Notes under the pieces: model-generated
What the model saw: the letters and a program-made list of their open reading frames with translations, nothing else
Databases searched by the model: none
Told to the model about the DNA's origin: nothing
Shown: piece after piece, positions 1 through 8,069 of the stretch
Layout of the letters: each line of letters opens with the position of its first letter
How positions within the stretch are numbered: the stretch's first letter is position 1
Translations under genes and position numbers: made by a program
Assembly (NCBI GenBank): GCA_900542015.1
Contig: UQLY01000003.1
Span: forward strand, 62,001-126,000
Direction of reading: 5' to 3'
DNA: 64,000 nt
Origin: an uncultured Lachnospiraceae bacterium
GTDB taxonomy: Bacteria > Bacillota > Clostridia > Lachnospirales > Lachnospiraceae

Positions 1-648
1 ATCATATGCGCTTTCTATCTGATAATAGGACAAAAATCTCTCTAACTGTTCTATTTGTTTCTTCGTAACAGGACTTTCTTTTTTTACCTTGTAAATCAGC
101 TCCTTCGGCGCAAATACTTTTTCGGCTTCCGCGTCCTTTCCGAACTTTTCCTTTAATATCCCGTACAGATCAAGAGTGGCATCCACATCGGACAGGGCGC
201 GGTGCGCGTTGTGGGGAATTGCAAAATGCCGGCACAGATAAGGCAGGGAACGGCTCTCCAGATCCTGCAAATATTTCCTGGAAATCGCAAGGGTATCGAT
301 TCCTTTTCTTTCAAAACTCTCTCCCGCATTCACTGCGGCACGCTTCAGAAAGGAATAGTCAAATAAAACGCTGTGCCCCATAAGGCAGCCCGTATTTTCA
401 AAGGACAGAAAATCCCCGATGACCTCGCCGATAAACGGCGCGTCCCCAAGCGCTTCGTCCGTCAGTCCCGTCAGCTCTGCAATTTCCTGATCCAGCTTCC
501 GCCCCGGATTGACCAGGGTGTGAAACGAGCCCGCACGCTTTCCGCCCTTTACCGAAACGGCGGCAATCTCCGTTATTTTATCCCGTTTCGGGTCCAGTCC
601 CGTCGTCTCAATGTCTACAACCGTATAACTGTCGCAAAAGCTCTCCAT
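1..648 (-). CDS. DEDDh 3'-5' exonuclease (DnaQ/PolC-type), 3' end outside window
   Basis: The reading frame starts at an ATG at 648 and is open to the window edge, giving 216 residues without a stop, so the C-terminus is missing. All five residues of a DEDDh exonuclease are visible: Asp12 and Glu14 in the DIET motif, Asp97 in a GHSVLFD segment, and His149 and Asp154 in HRALSD. This family removes nucleotides from DNA or RNA 3' ends; it includes the proofreading subunit of DNA polymerase III and stand-alone relatives. No polymerase domain is seen in the available part. The start codon directly follows the stop of the endonuclease III gene, so the two are probably cotranscribed. The exact role (proofreading, repair or RNA turnover) cannot be told from this fragment. 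Confidence 0.85.
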   Translation of the reverse strand, partial: MESFCDSYTVVDIETTGLDPKRDKITEIAAVSVKGGKRAGSFHTLVNPGRKLDQEIAELTGLTDEALGDAPFIGEVIGDFLSFENTGCLMGHSVLFDYSFLKRAAVNAGESFERKGIDTLAISRKYLQDLESRSLPYLCRHFAIPHNAHRALSDVDATLDLYGILKEKFGKDAEAEKVFAPKELIYKVKKESPVTKKQIEQLERFLSYYQIESAYD

Positions 649-1290
649 CTATTTTTTCTTCTGCCTTTCCTTATAATCATTACAATATTTTGTCAGAAAG
701 CATTCCTCGCATTTGGGGTTTCTTGCAAAACAAATCTCTCTTCCAAAGGTAATGATCTGAATGTTATACAAGATCCAATGGTCCCTGGGCAATACCTTCA
801 TCAGATCATACTCTATTTTTTCAGGATCGTCTTCCTTTGTAAAGCCCAGCTTTCGTGAGATCCGCTTGACATGGGTATCCACGACCACGCTGGGTTCGTG
901 GAAAATATTGCCGCGGATTACGTTGGCGGTTTTTCTCCCCACGCCCGCAAGAGAAGTCAACTCTTCCAGCGTCCGCGGCACCTCTCCGTCATACTTTTCC
1001 ACCAGGTCCTGACAGCAGGCAATGATATTTTTCGCCTTATTGTGATAAAAACCCGTAGAGCGGATATCCTGCTCCAGCTCTTTCAAATCGGCGCCCGCAA
1101 AGTCCGCCGGGCTTTGATATTTTCGGAAAAGATCCTTTGTCACAATATTCACTCTGGCGTCGGTGCATTGGGCGCTTAAAATCGTAGCAATCAAAAGCTG
1201 CCAGGGCGTCTCATGATTCAGATAGCATTTATATTCCGTTGTATACACTTCATCCAGTTTATCCAATATTTCCTTTGTTCTCTTCGTCAT
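649..1290 (-). CDS. nth: Endonuclease III (DNA glycosylase/AP lyase)
   Basis: 213 residues, the normal length for Nth. The enzyme excises oxidised pyrimidines and cleaves the abasic site in base excision repair. Visible signatures are the helix-hairpin-helix LAGVGRKTA with the catalytic Lys120, the catalytic Asp138 in VVVDTH, and the C-terminal iron-sulfur cluster cysteines 187, 194, 197 and 203 in the exact C-x6-C-x2-C-x5-C spacing. The start overlaps the end of the radical SAM gene by four bases, and the exonuclease gene starts right after its stop. This points to a translationally coupled operon that mixes repair genes with a radical SAM protein. Identification is secure. Confidence 0.96.
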   Translation of the reverse strand: MTKRTKEILDKLDEVYTTEYKCYLNHETPWQLLIATILSAQCTDARVNIVTKDLFRKYQSPADFAGADLKELEQDIRSTGFYHNKAKNIIACCQDLVEKYDGEVPRTLEELTSLAGVGRKTANVIRGNIFHEPSVVVDTHVKRISRKLGFTKEDDPEKIEYDLMKVLPRDHWILYNIQIITFGREICFARNPKCEECFLTKYCNDYKERQKKK

Positions 1291-3008
1291 CTCGTTTCTC
1301 CTGTCCGCGGCTCCCAGATAGAGACCGCAGCTTCGTAGGTCAGCGGATTCCTGTTTCCGTAGTCAAAGACCGCAAACTGTCTTTTCTCCATTTTCTCATA
1401 AGTCGGCGCGTCTGTACAGATATCGTAAAAAAACGGCTCGATATGAAGCGTCCGGTTATTTCCGGACCGGTAAAAAAGATTTCTTTCCTGTTTGAACTTC
1501 GCAATATCTACAGCAAAGTCCGGGCGGCTCTTTGCATTTTCCCGTAAATACACGTCCATGGTCAGAAGCTCTTTCAGAAGCGCTTCCTTTGCATCGGTCT
1601 CCTCTGCCGCAAATTCAAGCAGCACCCGGTAACGGTAGATGCGCGAAGGCGTGCTGACAAAATAGCCCTTCCTCTCATAAAAGGCTCCCAGCCGCTCAAA
1701 CATGGCGAAGGGACTTTCAAAAAACCGTTCCAGATACGGAAGCGTGCGGGTAAACTGATTGCTGTTATAATAGAGCTCCACCATTTCTTCAATCTGCTGT
1801 AATCTGCATACGTCGGCATAGGAGAGCCATTCAGTCTGCAGCACCTCATAAGGGGGCCGGTCGGTATAAAGCAGTCCGTAATCCTCACATTTTTCCGCCA
1901 TGTAAGAACCGCTTAACACTTTCAGGAAACCAAGCTGCAACTGTTCCGGCTGCATGGCATAGACCTCGTCAAAGGAGTGTCCGAAGCTTTGATAATCCTC
2001 ATAAGGAAGCCCGGCGATCAGGTCCAGATGAATATGGATATTTTTACCCTGATGAAGCCGCTCCACAATCCGCTTTAACTGATCCACATCCATGCGCCGG
2101 CGAATCTCCCGAATGGTTTGGGGATTGGTCGTCTGCACGCCGATCTCCATCTGCGCCGCGCCGGGTCTTAGGGTATTGAGCAGGCGCAGCTCTTCTTCGT
2201 TTAATAAATCCGCCGCAATCTCAAAGTGGAAATTGGTAATCCCGTTATCATGTTCTTTGATATACCGCCAGATTTCCATGGCATGATCATGATTGCAGTT
2301 AAAGGTCCTGTCGATAAATTTTACCTGCGGCACATTCCGGTCCAGAAAAAACTGCAATTCCTTTTTGACGGTTTCCAAATCCCTTAAACGAACCGTTTTG
2401 TCTATGGAAGAAAGGCAGTAGCTGCATCGGAAAGGACACCCTCTGGAGGATTCGTAATATATAATCCTGTGCTCAAACTGCGAAAGGTCCTCATAAAGAA
2501 AGGGGAGCCTGCTTAAATCCGTCAGCTCTCTTTCTCCGGTTGCGATTACCGCTTCTTCCATACGGAATACAATGCCCCTGATCTCTTTCATCGCTTCCTT
2601 CGTTTTCGCTCTGGCGTAATGGCGCAGCAGCTCCAGAAAGGTTTCTTCCCCTTCTCCCACCATGATGCCTGTCAGCTCCGGATAACTGTCCAGCACCTCT
2701 TCGGCGCGGTAGGAAACCTCCGGTCCGCCCAGCCAGATCGGCACATGGGGCAAAATTTTATGAAGCTCCCGCACAAGAGACAAAACCTCCGTAATATTCC
2801 AGATATAACAGGAAAAGGCGATGACGTCGGGGTTTTGCTTATAAATTCCGCTCAATATCTCATTAGGACGCTGGTTAATGGTGTATTCCGCAAGGCGGAC
2901 CTGCTCCCCCAGCCCCTGCCCGTACTTTGCGGCATAGGCGCGCAGGCTGTACAGCGCGGGGTTGGTATGTATGTACTTGGCATTGACGGCTGTCAGCAGA
3001 AACTTCAT
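1287..3008 (-). CDS. B12-binding radical SAM protein (DUF4080 type)
   Basis: 573 residues. The N-terminal 130 residues look like a cobalamin-binding Rossmann-like domain (LGGPEVSY and VGEGEETF are typical of this class). The radical SAM core follows, with the cluster-binding C-x3-C-x2-C motif at Cys191, 195 and 198 in RGCPFRCSYC. The C-terminal part, about residues 380-570, fits the DUF4080 extension. These enzymes use S-adenosylmethionine and a 4Fe-4S cluster, often for methylation or rearrangement; the substrate of this subfamily is unknown. It overlaps nth by four bases and the sugar isomerase gene upstream by four bases, so it is part of one leftward operon. Family assignment is good; function is not assigned. 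Confidence 0.85.
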   Translation of the reverse strand: MKFLLTAVNAKYIHTNPALYSLRAYAAKYGQGLGEQVRLAEYTINQRPNEILSGIYKQNPDVIAFSCYIWNITEVLSLVRELHKILPHVPIWLGGPEVSYRAEEVLDSYPELTGIMVGEGEETFLELLRHYARAKTKEAMKEIRGIVFRMEEAVIATGERELTDLSRLPFLYEDLSQFEHRIIYYESSRGCPFRCSYCLSSIDKTVRLRDLETVKKELQFFLDRNVPQVKFIDRTFNCNHDHAMEIWRYIKEHDNGITNFHFEIAADLLNEEELRLLNTLRPGAAQMEIGVQTTNPQTIREIRRRMDVDQLKRIVERLHQGKNIHIHLDLIAGLPYEDYQSFGHSFDEVYAMQPEQLQLGFLKVLSGSYMAEKCEDYGLLYTDRPPYEVLQTEWLSYADVCRLQQIEEMVELYYNSNQFTRTLPYLERFFESPFAMFERLGAFYERKGYFVSTPSRIYRYRVLLEFAAEETDAKEALLKELLTMDVYLRENAKSRPDFAVDIAKFKQERNLFYRSGNNRTLHIEPFFYDICTDAPTYEKMEKRQFAVFDYGNRNPLTYEAAVSIWEPRTGETR

Positions 3009-3691
3009 TCCTCCGCCGCCTCCGGATATTCATTGCACAACAGGCGGTAAGGCTCCTCGTCCTCTTCAATCTCCGGGAATCTGCCGACCTTTTCATAAAA
3101 ACGGTTATCCGTGTTGTCGTCGTTGCACATGGAAACCTCGCCGATCAGCACGTCTCCCGTGCCTTCCGCCACATCAAAATCGTGGTACTGGTGCGGCGAA
3201 AGGGTAATGCTCTCTCCGGGATGAAGCAGGACTCCGGTACCCGCCGGCACATAATAGGAACGCCCGTCAGAATTGACAAGCACATCCGTATCCGCCAGTC
3301 CGCCGTCTCCCGTATCGTTATATACATGGATAATCAGCGTACCGCCGCCCCGGTTGATAATATCCTCGCTTTTTTTCCAGTGAAAGTGCATCGGGGAATG
3401 TTGTCCTTCCTTGAGCATCAACACCTTTTCCGCATAAACCTTTTGATATTTGGGGTTATTCTGGTTGCCGTTTCGCAGGGTAATCAAAGAAAAACCGACT
3501 TTGTTAAAATCCCCGAGCCCGTAATCCGTAATATCCCAGCCCAGCATATTGTCCCGGATTTCGTCATATTCATGATTTTTATGCCGCCATTCCTCCGGCG
3601 TCCAGTTGCAAAAGGGCGGCAGCTTAAAGCCATGCTCCTTTGCTAACCGTTCCATATCTCTGATACACGCATTGATTTCCGATCTTTTCAT
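3005..3691 (-). CDS. D-lyxose/D-mannose ketol-isomerase (cupin family)
   Basis: 228 residues from the second ATG at 3691, chosen because a GGGG ribosome site lies seven bases before it; the first ATG at 3697 is too close to that site. The protein resembles D-lyxose isomerases, which interconvert D-lyxose and D-xylulose and also D-mannose and D-fructose with Mn2+. Cupin metal ligands are visible as His102, His104 and Glu109 in MHFHWKKSED and a later His in SPHQYHDFD. It lies 55 bases downstream of fructokinase on the same strand, which suggests mannose-to-fructose conversion feeding fructose-6-phosphate (inference). The preferred substrate cannot be read from sequence. Confidence 0.8.
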   Translation of the reverse strand: MKRSEINACIRDMERLAKEHGFKLPPFCNWTPEEWRHKNHEYDEIRDNMLGWDITDYGLGDFNKVGFSLITLRNGNQNNPKYQKVYAEKVLMLKEGQHSPMHFHWKKSEDIINRGGGTLIIHVYNDTGDGGLADTDVLVNSDGRSYYVPAGTGVLLHPGESITLSPHQYHDFDVAEGTGDVLIGEVSMCNDDNTDNRFYEKVGRFPEIEEDEEPYRLLCNEYPEAAEE

Positions 3692-3746
3692 TGTCATACC
3701 CCGCTTTCCGACTAATTTCTTCTTAACAATATCTTCCGTCTCTTTC

Positions 3747-4673
3747 TTATAACGTCTTCATAATTTCCTGTCCGGTGGGCAGCGCCGGGATTCCTCCCAT
3801 TTTCTGTACGCAAAGCCCTCCGGCCGCGTTACCATATGCTAACGCTTTTTGCACAAGCTCTTCGGTAAAATCGTTCGCTTTCTGCACGCCGCTCATCAGC
3901 ACGGCGGATAAAAAGCCTCCCCAGAACGCGTCCCCGGCTCCGGTAGCGTCTACTGCATGAACCTTTTTCCCTTCTACGACGCCGCTCTTTCGGTCAAAAT
4001 AATATTTTGCTCCCTTTGCGCCAAGGGTCTCGATCAAAACGCGGATGCCGTACTGTTCCATAAAACGGGGGATATTTTCTTCTCCCCCTACGAAGGACAA
4101 TTCCTCATCGGACACCTTTAACAAATCCACAAAGGGTAAAATCTTTTGCACCTCCTTTTTACATCTTTCCTCATCGTGCCAGATCATATCTCTGTAATTG
4201 ACGTCAAAGCTGACTAATTTCCCTTTTTCAGCCGCCAGCTTCATCGCTTTATAAACCGCGTCTTTACTGGGCTTACCCGACAGGGAAACGCTTCCCGCAT
4301 GCAGCAGGCGGCAGGCGTCAATATCCGCCTCTTTGACGTCCTCCTCGGACAGCAGAAGATCCGCTCCGGGTTTTCTCACAAACGTAAAGGATCTCTCCCC
4401 GCCTTCATAGAGGGTCACAAAAGCCAGCGTCGTTACCGCTTCGTCTGTCAGCTTTGGACAAAGCATTTTCACGCCGTCCTCCTTCAGCGTATTTTGCAGC
4501 ATTTTCCCGAAATCATCGTTGCCCAGCACTCCCAAAAACGCCGTTTCCAATCCGTTTCTCGCCGTGGCGATCGCCACATTGGCAGGCGCGCCTCCGGGAT
4601 TCGCCGTATAGCTGCGCGGCTCCTTCCCCGGCGTAAAGTCTATCAGCATTTCTCCCATACATATAATGTCCAT
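3747..4673 (-). CDS. scrK: Fructokinase (PfkB/ribokinase family)
   Basis: 308 residues. The start is taken as the ATG at 4673, which has GAGGAAG eight bases upstream; a GTG at 4688 is possible. It has the PfkB N-terminal pattern GEMLIDFTPG and GGAPANVA, and the C-terminal signature DATGAGDAFWGGF, whose Asp is the catalytic base and whose GAGD forms the anion hole. The family phosphorylates fructose or related sugars with ATP. Placement beside a ScrR-type repressor and sucrose-6-phosphate hydrolase makes fructokinase the best call: it would phosphorylate the fructose freed by ScrB. A candidate repressor operator lies upstream at 4764-4781. Confidence 0.85.
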   Translation of the reverse strand: MDIICMGEMLIDFTPGKEPRSYTANPGGAPANVAIATARNGLETAFLGVLGNDDFGKMLQNTLKEDGVKMLCPKLTDEAVTTLAFVTLYEGGERSFTFVRKPGADLLLSEEDVKEADIDACRLLHAGSVSLSGKPSKDAVYKAMKLAAEKGKLVSFDVNYRDMIWHDEERCKKEVQKILPFVDLLKVSDEELSFVGGEENIPRFMEQYGIRVLIETLGAKGAKYYFDRKSGVVEGKKVHAVDATGAGDAFWGGFLSAVLMSGVQKANDFTEELVQKALAYGNAAGGLCVQKMGGIPALPTGQEIMKTL

Positions 4674-4763
4674 AGCTTTCTTCCTCACTTTCCGTATATC
4701 TCGCTTTTCCTATATTTGTATTATACTTCTTTCTTGTAATTTTCGCATCTGTTTATTATAATT

Positions 4764-4781
4764 ATGGTATCGTTTTCACAT
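4764..4781. promoter_or_regulatory. Candidate LacI-family (ScrR) operator between scrK and scrR
   Basis: The 18 bases ATGGTATCGTTTTCACAT share the core ATCGTTTnCACA with the site at 6023-6038 and are related to the palindrome at 5944-5959. It lies about 40 bases upstream of a TATAAT-like -10 box (4720-4725, minus strand) for scrK and 75 bases before the scrR start. Binding by the neighbouring repressor is inferred. Confidence 0.55.
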
Positions 4782-4855
4782 TGTAATAAAAAAACGGTAA
4801 AATTACAACCGCTTTTATCATTTTATATTAAAACAAAGGAAAGAGAGAACCAAAA

Positions 4856-5842
4856 ATGACCATCAGCGATATTGCAAAAATGGCGGGCGTATCCAGCGCC
4901 GCTGTTTCCCGCTACTTAAATAACGGCTATTTAAGCGAAGAAAAAAAGGAAGCGATCAGGGAAGCGATTGAAAAAACGGGCTATACGCCTTCCAAACAGG
5001 CGCAGATGCTTCGGACCAAAAAAACCAATCTGATCGGCGTCGTCATCCCGAATATCGATTCCGAATCCGTAGCGCGGATGGTAGCGGGCATTACCAGCGT
5101 TTTAAACGAAGCGGGTTATGAAACCCTTCTCGCCAATACCGAAAATAATGTGGAGAAAGAACTCTCTTATCTGAATATCTTTAAGCGCAACCGGGTAGAC
5201 GGCATTATTTTTGTTGCCACCATTCTAACCAAAAAGCACAAAGAGATTTTAAAGGAAATAACGCTTCCCGTCGTCATGTTGGGACAACAATCCGACGATC
5301 TCCCCTGCATCTATCACGACGATTACCATGCGGCGTATGATATCGCCCGGGAGCTTATCAAAGGCGGCTGCCATAAACCCGGGGTAATCGGCGTTACCAA
5401 GCAGGATATCGCCGTAGGCACGCACCGCCTCCAGGGCTTTCTGGACGCCTGCCGGGACGCAAATATAACAGTCGACGGCGACCGGATCAAGACCGGTCCC
5501 TTTTCCCTGCAGTCCGGCTATGATAACGCCGCATGGATTATGAAAAAATATCCCGATACGGACGCTTTATTCTGCCTGACCGACCGGATTGCCACCGGCG
5601 CGGTTACCTATCTCAAGGAAAACGGCATTTCCATTCCCGACCGGGTCTCCGTCTGCGGATTCGGACACAGCCGCACTTCAAAAGTCATCACGCCCGCCCT
5701 GACTACGGTCCATTTTTATTACCGCACCTGCGGCGAAAAAGGCGCCGGTCTTTTGCTGTCCCTTTTACAGCAAAAGGAAGTGCCCATCAAATCCATTCAG
5801 CTCAATTATGAAGTCATCGTACAGGACTCCGTAAAAAAGTAA
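4856..5842 (+). CDS. scrR: LacI-family sucrose operon repressor
   Basis: 328 residues, a typical LacI/GalR length. The N-terminal helix-turn-helix reads TISDIAKMAGVSSAAVSRYL (residues 2-21), followed by the hinge and a periplasmic-binding-protein-like effector domain (IGVVIPNIDS to the C-terminus). Such repressors release their operator when a sugar or sugar phosphate binds. The gene stands between divergent scrK and the scrB operon, and three similar palindromic sites flank it, so local control of sucrose genes is likely. Start: ATG with GGAAAGAGAG upstream. The effector (fructose, fructose-1-phosphate or sucrose-6-phosphate) is not known. Confidence 0.88.
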   Translation: MTISDIAKMAGVSSAAVSRYLNNGYLSEEKKEAIREAIEKTGYTPSKQAQMLRTKKTNLIGVVIPNIDSESVARMVAGITSVLNEAGYETLLANTENNVEKELSYLNIFKRNRVDGIIFVATILTKKHKEILKEITLPVVMLGQQSDDLPCIYHDDYHAAYDIARELIKGGCHKPGVIGVTKQDIAVGTHRLQGFLDACRDANITVDGDRIKTGPFSLQSGYDNAAWIMKKYPDTDALFCLTDRIATGAVTYLKENGISIPDRVSVCGFGHSRTSKVITPALTTVHFYYRTCGEKGAGLLLSLLQQKEVPIKSIQLNYEVIVQDSVKK

Positions 5843-5903
5843 TTCAAAAACCCATGTTAGTTTTTCACAATTTTCCCAAGGCGATTTCATACGTTTTTAC
5901 CAA

Positions 5904-5932
5904 TTTACTTTCCTATTCTTCCGTACTATAAT
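5904..5932 (+). promoter_or_regulatory. Sigma-A type promoter of the scr/pts operon
   Basis: A TTTACT -35 box (5904-5909) and a perfect TATAAT -10 box (5927-5932) are separated by 17 bases, in front of the rightward genes starting at 6063. An operator palindrome begins 12 bases after the -10 box, as expected for repression. Confidence 0.65.
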
Positions 5933-5943
5933 AAAACCGCGAT

Positions 5944-5959
5944 ATGAAAACGATTTCAT
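5944..5959. promoter_or_regulatory. Candidate ScrR operator O1 overlapping the transcription start
   Basis: ATGAAAACGATTTCAT is an inverted repeat with six-base arms (ATGAAA/TTTCAT) around a central ACGA, the form of LacI/GalR-family operators. It sits just downstream of the -10 box of the scr promoter, so a bound repressor would block transcription. Confidence 0.65.
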
Positions 5960-6022
5960 TTTTCTAATTCTTATTTATACGCAGTTTTAAACATTTTTCG
6001 CGTATTTATTGCTTTTTATTTA

Positions 6023-6038
6023 GTGTTATCGTTTACAC
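6023..6038. promoter_or_regulatory. Candidate ScrR operator O2 in the leader
   Basis: GTGTTATCGTTTACAC has perfect GTGT/ACAC arms around a CG centre and shares ATCGTTTnCAC with the scrK-side site. It lies 79 bases downstream of O1 (start to start) and 25 bases before the next start codon. Confidence 0.6.
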
Positions 6039-6062
6039 AATGTATGATAGGGAGGTTATTCT

Positions 6063-6248
6063 ATGGATTACAACAAAACAGCCGCCGGCACAAATTTGAT
6101 CGAATTTGATTTGACAGCGATCAGGGAAGCGGGTTACCCTGTCATTACACCGATTATCATAACCAATTCGGATGATTTTAAAAAAATTACCCTTCTCAAA
6201 GAAGGAAACTGTACAGCCGGCGAAACGGTTTGCCGGATAAAACAGTAA
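6063..6248 (+). pseudogene. Internally deleted remnant of the sucrose PTS permease EIIBCA
   Basis: A 61-codon frame with a good ribosome site (GGGAGG) and ATG. Its first eight residues, MDYNKTAA, match the usual N-terminus of EIIBC proteins of the sucrose/beta-glucoside PTS family. Residues 9-61 (starting GTNLIEFDLTAI and ending GETVCRIKQ) match the last 50 or so residues of an EIIA-Glc-like domain, including TPIIITNSDDF. The entire EIIB domain, EIIC membrane domain and the phosphorylated His of EIIA are missing, so an in-frame deletion of roughly 1.7-1.8 kb of a normal 620-650 codon gene is inferred. The junction lies in a GCCGCC run that could supply microhomology. It occupies the expected scrA position between scrR and scrB. 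It cannot transport sugar; an assembly collapse is the main alternative. Confidence 0.75.
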
Positions 6249-6267
6249 AAAATGCGGAGGATAGAAA

Positions 6268-7749
6268 ATGGAAAATACGCAGACACATAAATTTCAAAAT
6301 TTTCAGGCAAGAATCGCCGAGGCGGAAAAGCACATTGCGGCTGTGCAAAACTCCCGCTATGCCCTAAAACTGCACCTGATGCCGCCGGTAGGCTGGCTCA
6401 ACGATCCCAACGGGCTGTGTGAAAAAGACGGATTGTACCATATTTTTTTCCAATACTCGCCTTTTGACGCCGCGGGCGGCGATAAATTCTGGGGGCACTA
6501 TCAGACCCGGGATTTTATCCGCTATGAATACACAGGCGCGCCCCTCGCTCCGGATCTTCCCATAGACCGTGACGGCGTATACTCCGGCTGCGCCCTTGTG
6601 GATGACGACGTGATAAAACTATACTATACGGGCAATGTACGGGATGAGAATACGGACGGTATTATGGAAGGCAGAGAAGCCAATACTGTTTATGCGGAGA
6701 CAAAAGACGGCATTGCCATGAGCCCAAAAAAATGTCTGATGACCAACGCCGATTATCCTTCCTTTGTTACCTGTCATGTCAGGGACCCCAAGGTATGGAA
6801 AGAGGACGGCGTATACTACATGGTACAAGGCGCATGGTCAAAGGATTATAAGGGGTATGTCCTGATCTTTACGTCCGAAAACGGCACGGACTGGCGCTAC
6901 CGCAATTTTCTCACTACCGAAGAGACTTTCGGCTATATGTGGGAGTGCCCTTCGCTGTTTTCTCTGAATGGAAAACAGGTGCTTTCCGTTTCCCCTCAGG
7001 GCGTTGAAAGCGAGGAATTTCGTTACCAGAACATTTATCAATCGGGTTACTTCCTTCTTGACGGCGATTTCAGAGGCGAATATTCGTTAAACAATTTTTA
7101 CGAGTGGGATATGGGCTTTGATTTTTACGCCCCCCAAATTTTTGAAGACGAAAAGGGCAGGCAAATTTTGATCGGGTGGATGGGAATCCCCGATGCGGAC
7201 TATACTAATCCTACGCTGACCGACGGCTGGCAGCATACGCTGACCTTTCCCCGGGAACTGCGCTTGTCTTCTGACGGCGCCCGAATCCTACAGTCTCCTC
7301 TGAAGGAATTGGAAAACCTTCGCAAAAAACAGGTTCTTCCAACAAAACAGTCTGATGGAAAAACCCTTTATGAAGGTTTAAGCCTTTACGAGCTCCTGGT
7401 CGATCACATCACGGCTTCCCTGTCCCTTACGATTGCGGACGACCTGCATCTTGACTGGGACGAAGCCGCAGGGATTTTTGCCCTCTCCTTTACCGGAAGC
7501 GCGGGATACGGCAGGACAACGCGGAAGGCAAAACTGGATAAACTTGACAATCTTCAAGTTTTTGTAGATTCTTCCGCAATTGAGGTATACTTAAATAAAG
7601 GAGAACTTGTTTTTTCATCCAGATTTTATCCGAAATCTCCCTGCCATGATCTTTGGCTCCAAGACGGCGGTTTCGCCATAAGCGGCGGTTGTTCCCAGAC
7701 GCTTTGGGAATTATCCCCGATTACGACTACTTATGACAACAAAAAATAA
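6268..7749 (+). CDS. scrB: Sucrose-6-phosphate hydrolase (GH32)
   Basis: 493 residues, the normal ScrB size. It hydrolyses sucrose-6-phosphate to glucose-6-phosphate and fructose in the cytoplasm. Three GH32 hallmarks are present: WLNDPNG with the Asp nucleophile (about residue 50), the RDP motif in HVRDPKVW, and MWECPS holding the acid/base Glu. A C-terminal beta-sandwich follows. No signal peptide is seen, which fits an intracellular phosphosugar enzyme. The start has GGAGG upstream and follows the permease remnant by 19 bases. HPr and enzyme I genes follow closely downstream, so one operon is likely. Confidence 0.93.
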   Translation: MENTQTHKFQNFQARIAEAEKHIAAVQNSRYALKLHLMPPVGWLNDPNGLCEKDGLYHIFFQYSPFDAAGGDKFWGHYQTRDFIRYEYTGAPLAPDLPIDRDGVYSGCALVDDDVIKLYYTGNVRDENTDGIMEGREANTVYAETKDGIAMSPKKCLMTNADYPSFVTCHVRDPKVWKEDGVYYMVQGAWSKDYKGYVLIFTSENGTDWRYRNFLTTEETFGYMWECPSLFSLNGKQVLSVSPQGVESEEFRYQNIYQSGYFLLDGDFRGEYSLNNFYEWDMGFDFYAPQIFEDEKGRQILIGWMGIPDADYTNPTLTDGWQHTLTFPRELRLSSDGARILQSPLKELENLRKKQVLPTKQSDGKTLYEGLSLYELLVDHITASLSLTIADDLHLDWDEAAGIFALSFTGSAGYGRTTRKAKLDKLDNLQVFVDSSAIEVYLNKGELVFSSRFYPKSPCHDLWLQDGGFAISGGCSQTLWELSPITTTYDNKK

Positions 7750-7798
7750 AAATGAAAGATTAAAAATAACAACCAAACAGGAAACGGAGGTATTTACT

Positions 7799-8056
7799 GT
7801 GAAAACATTTGATTACACCATTAAAGATCCCATCGGCATCCACGCAAGACCCGCAGGTCTGATTGTGAAAAAGGCAAAGGAATTTGAATCCTCTTTTACG
7901 CTGACTAAAGACGGCAAAAGCGTGGATCTGAGAAAACTGATGGCTTTAATGTCTCTTGGCGTCAGAAGTGGGGACACCGTTACCATTACCGTTGAAGGCG
8001 CGGATGAAGATACCGCTGCCGGCGCTATGGAACAATTTTTTGCGGAAACCATTTAA
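7799..8056 (+). CDS. ptsH: HPr phosphocarrier with Lys at position 46
   Basis: 85 residues from a GTG at 7799 preceded by ACGGAGG; an upstream ATG at 7733 lies inside scrB and is less likely. HPr accepts phosphate from enzyme I on His15 and passes it to EIIA domains. His15 is present in GIHARPAG. The segment around the usual regulatory Ser46 (family form NLKSIMG) reads DLRKLMA here, so residue 46 is Lys. HPr kinase normally phosphorylates Ser46 to let HPr act as CcpA corepressor; this copy should not respond to that. Location inside a sucrose operon, next to enzyme I, is uncommon. A second, normal HPr may exist elsewhere. Confidence 0.92.
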   Translation: MKTFDYTIKDPIGIHARPAGLIVKKAKEFESSFTLTKDGKSVDLRKLMALMSLGVRSGDTVTITVEGADEDTAAGAMEQFFAETI

Positions 8057-8069
8057 GGGGGTTAAGCCT

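Noticed and set aside
7956..8069. Upstream extension of the enzyme I frame into ptsH.
   Set aside because: Enzyme I family similarity starts at MIRVNGKSI, where a proper ribosome site and ATG are found at 8070.
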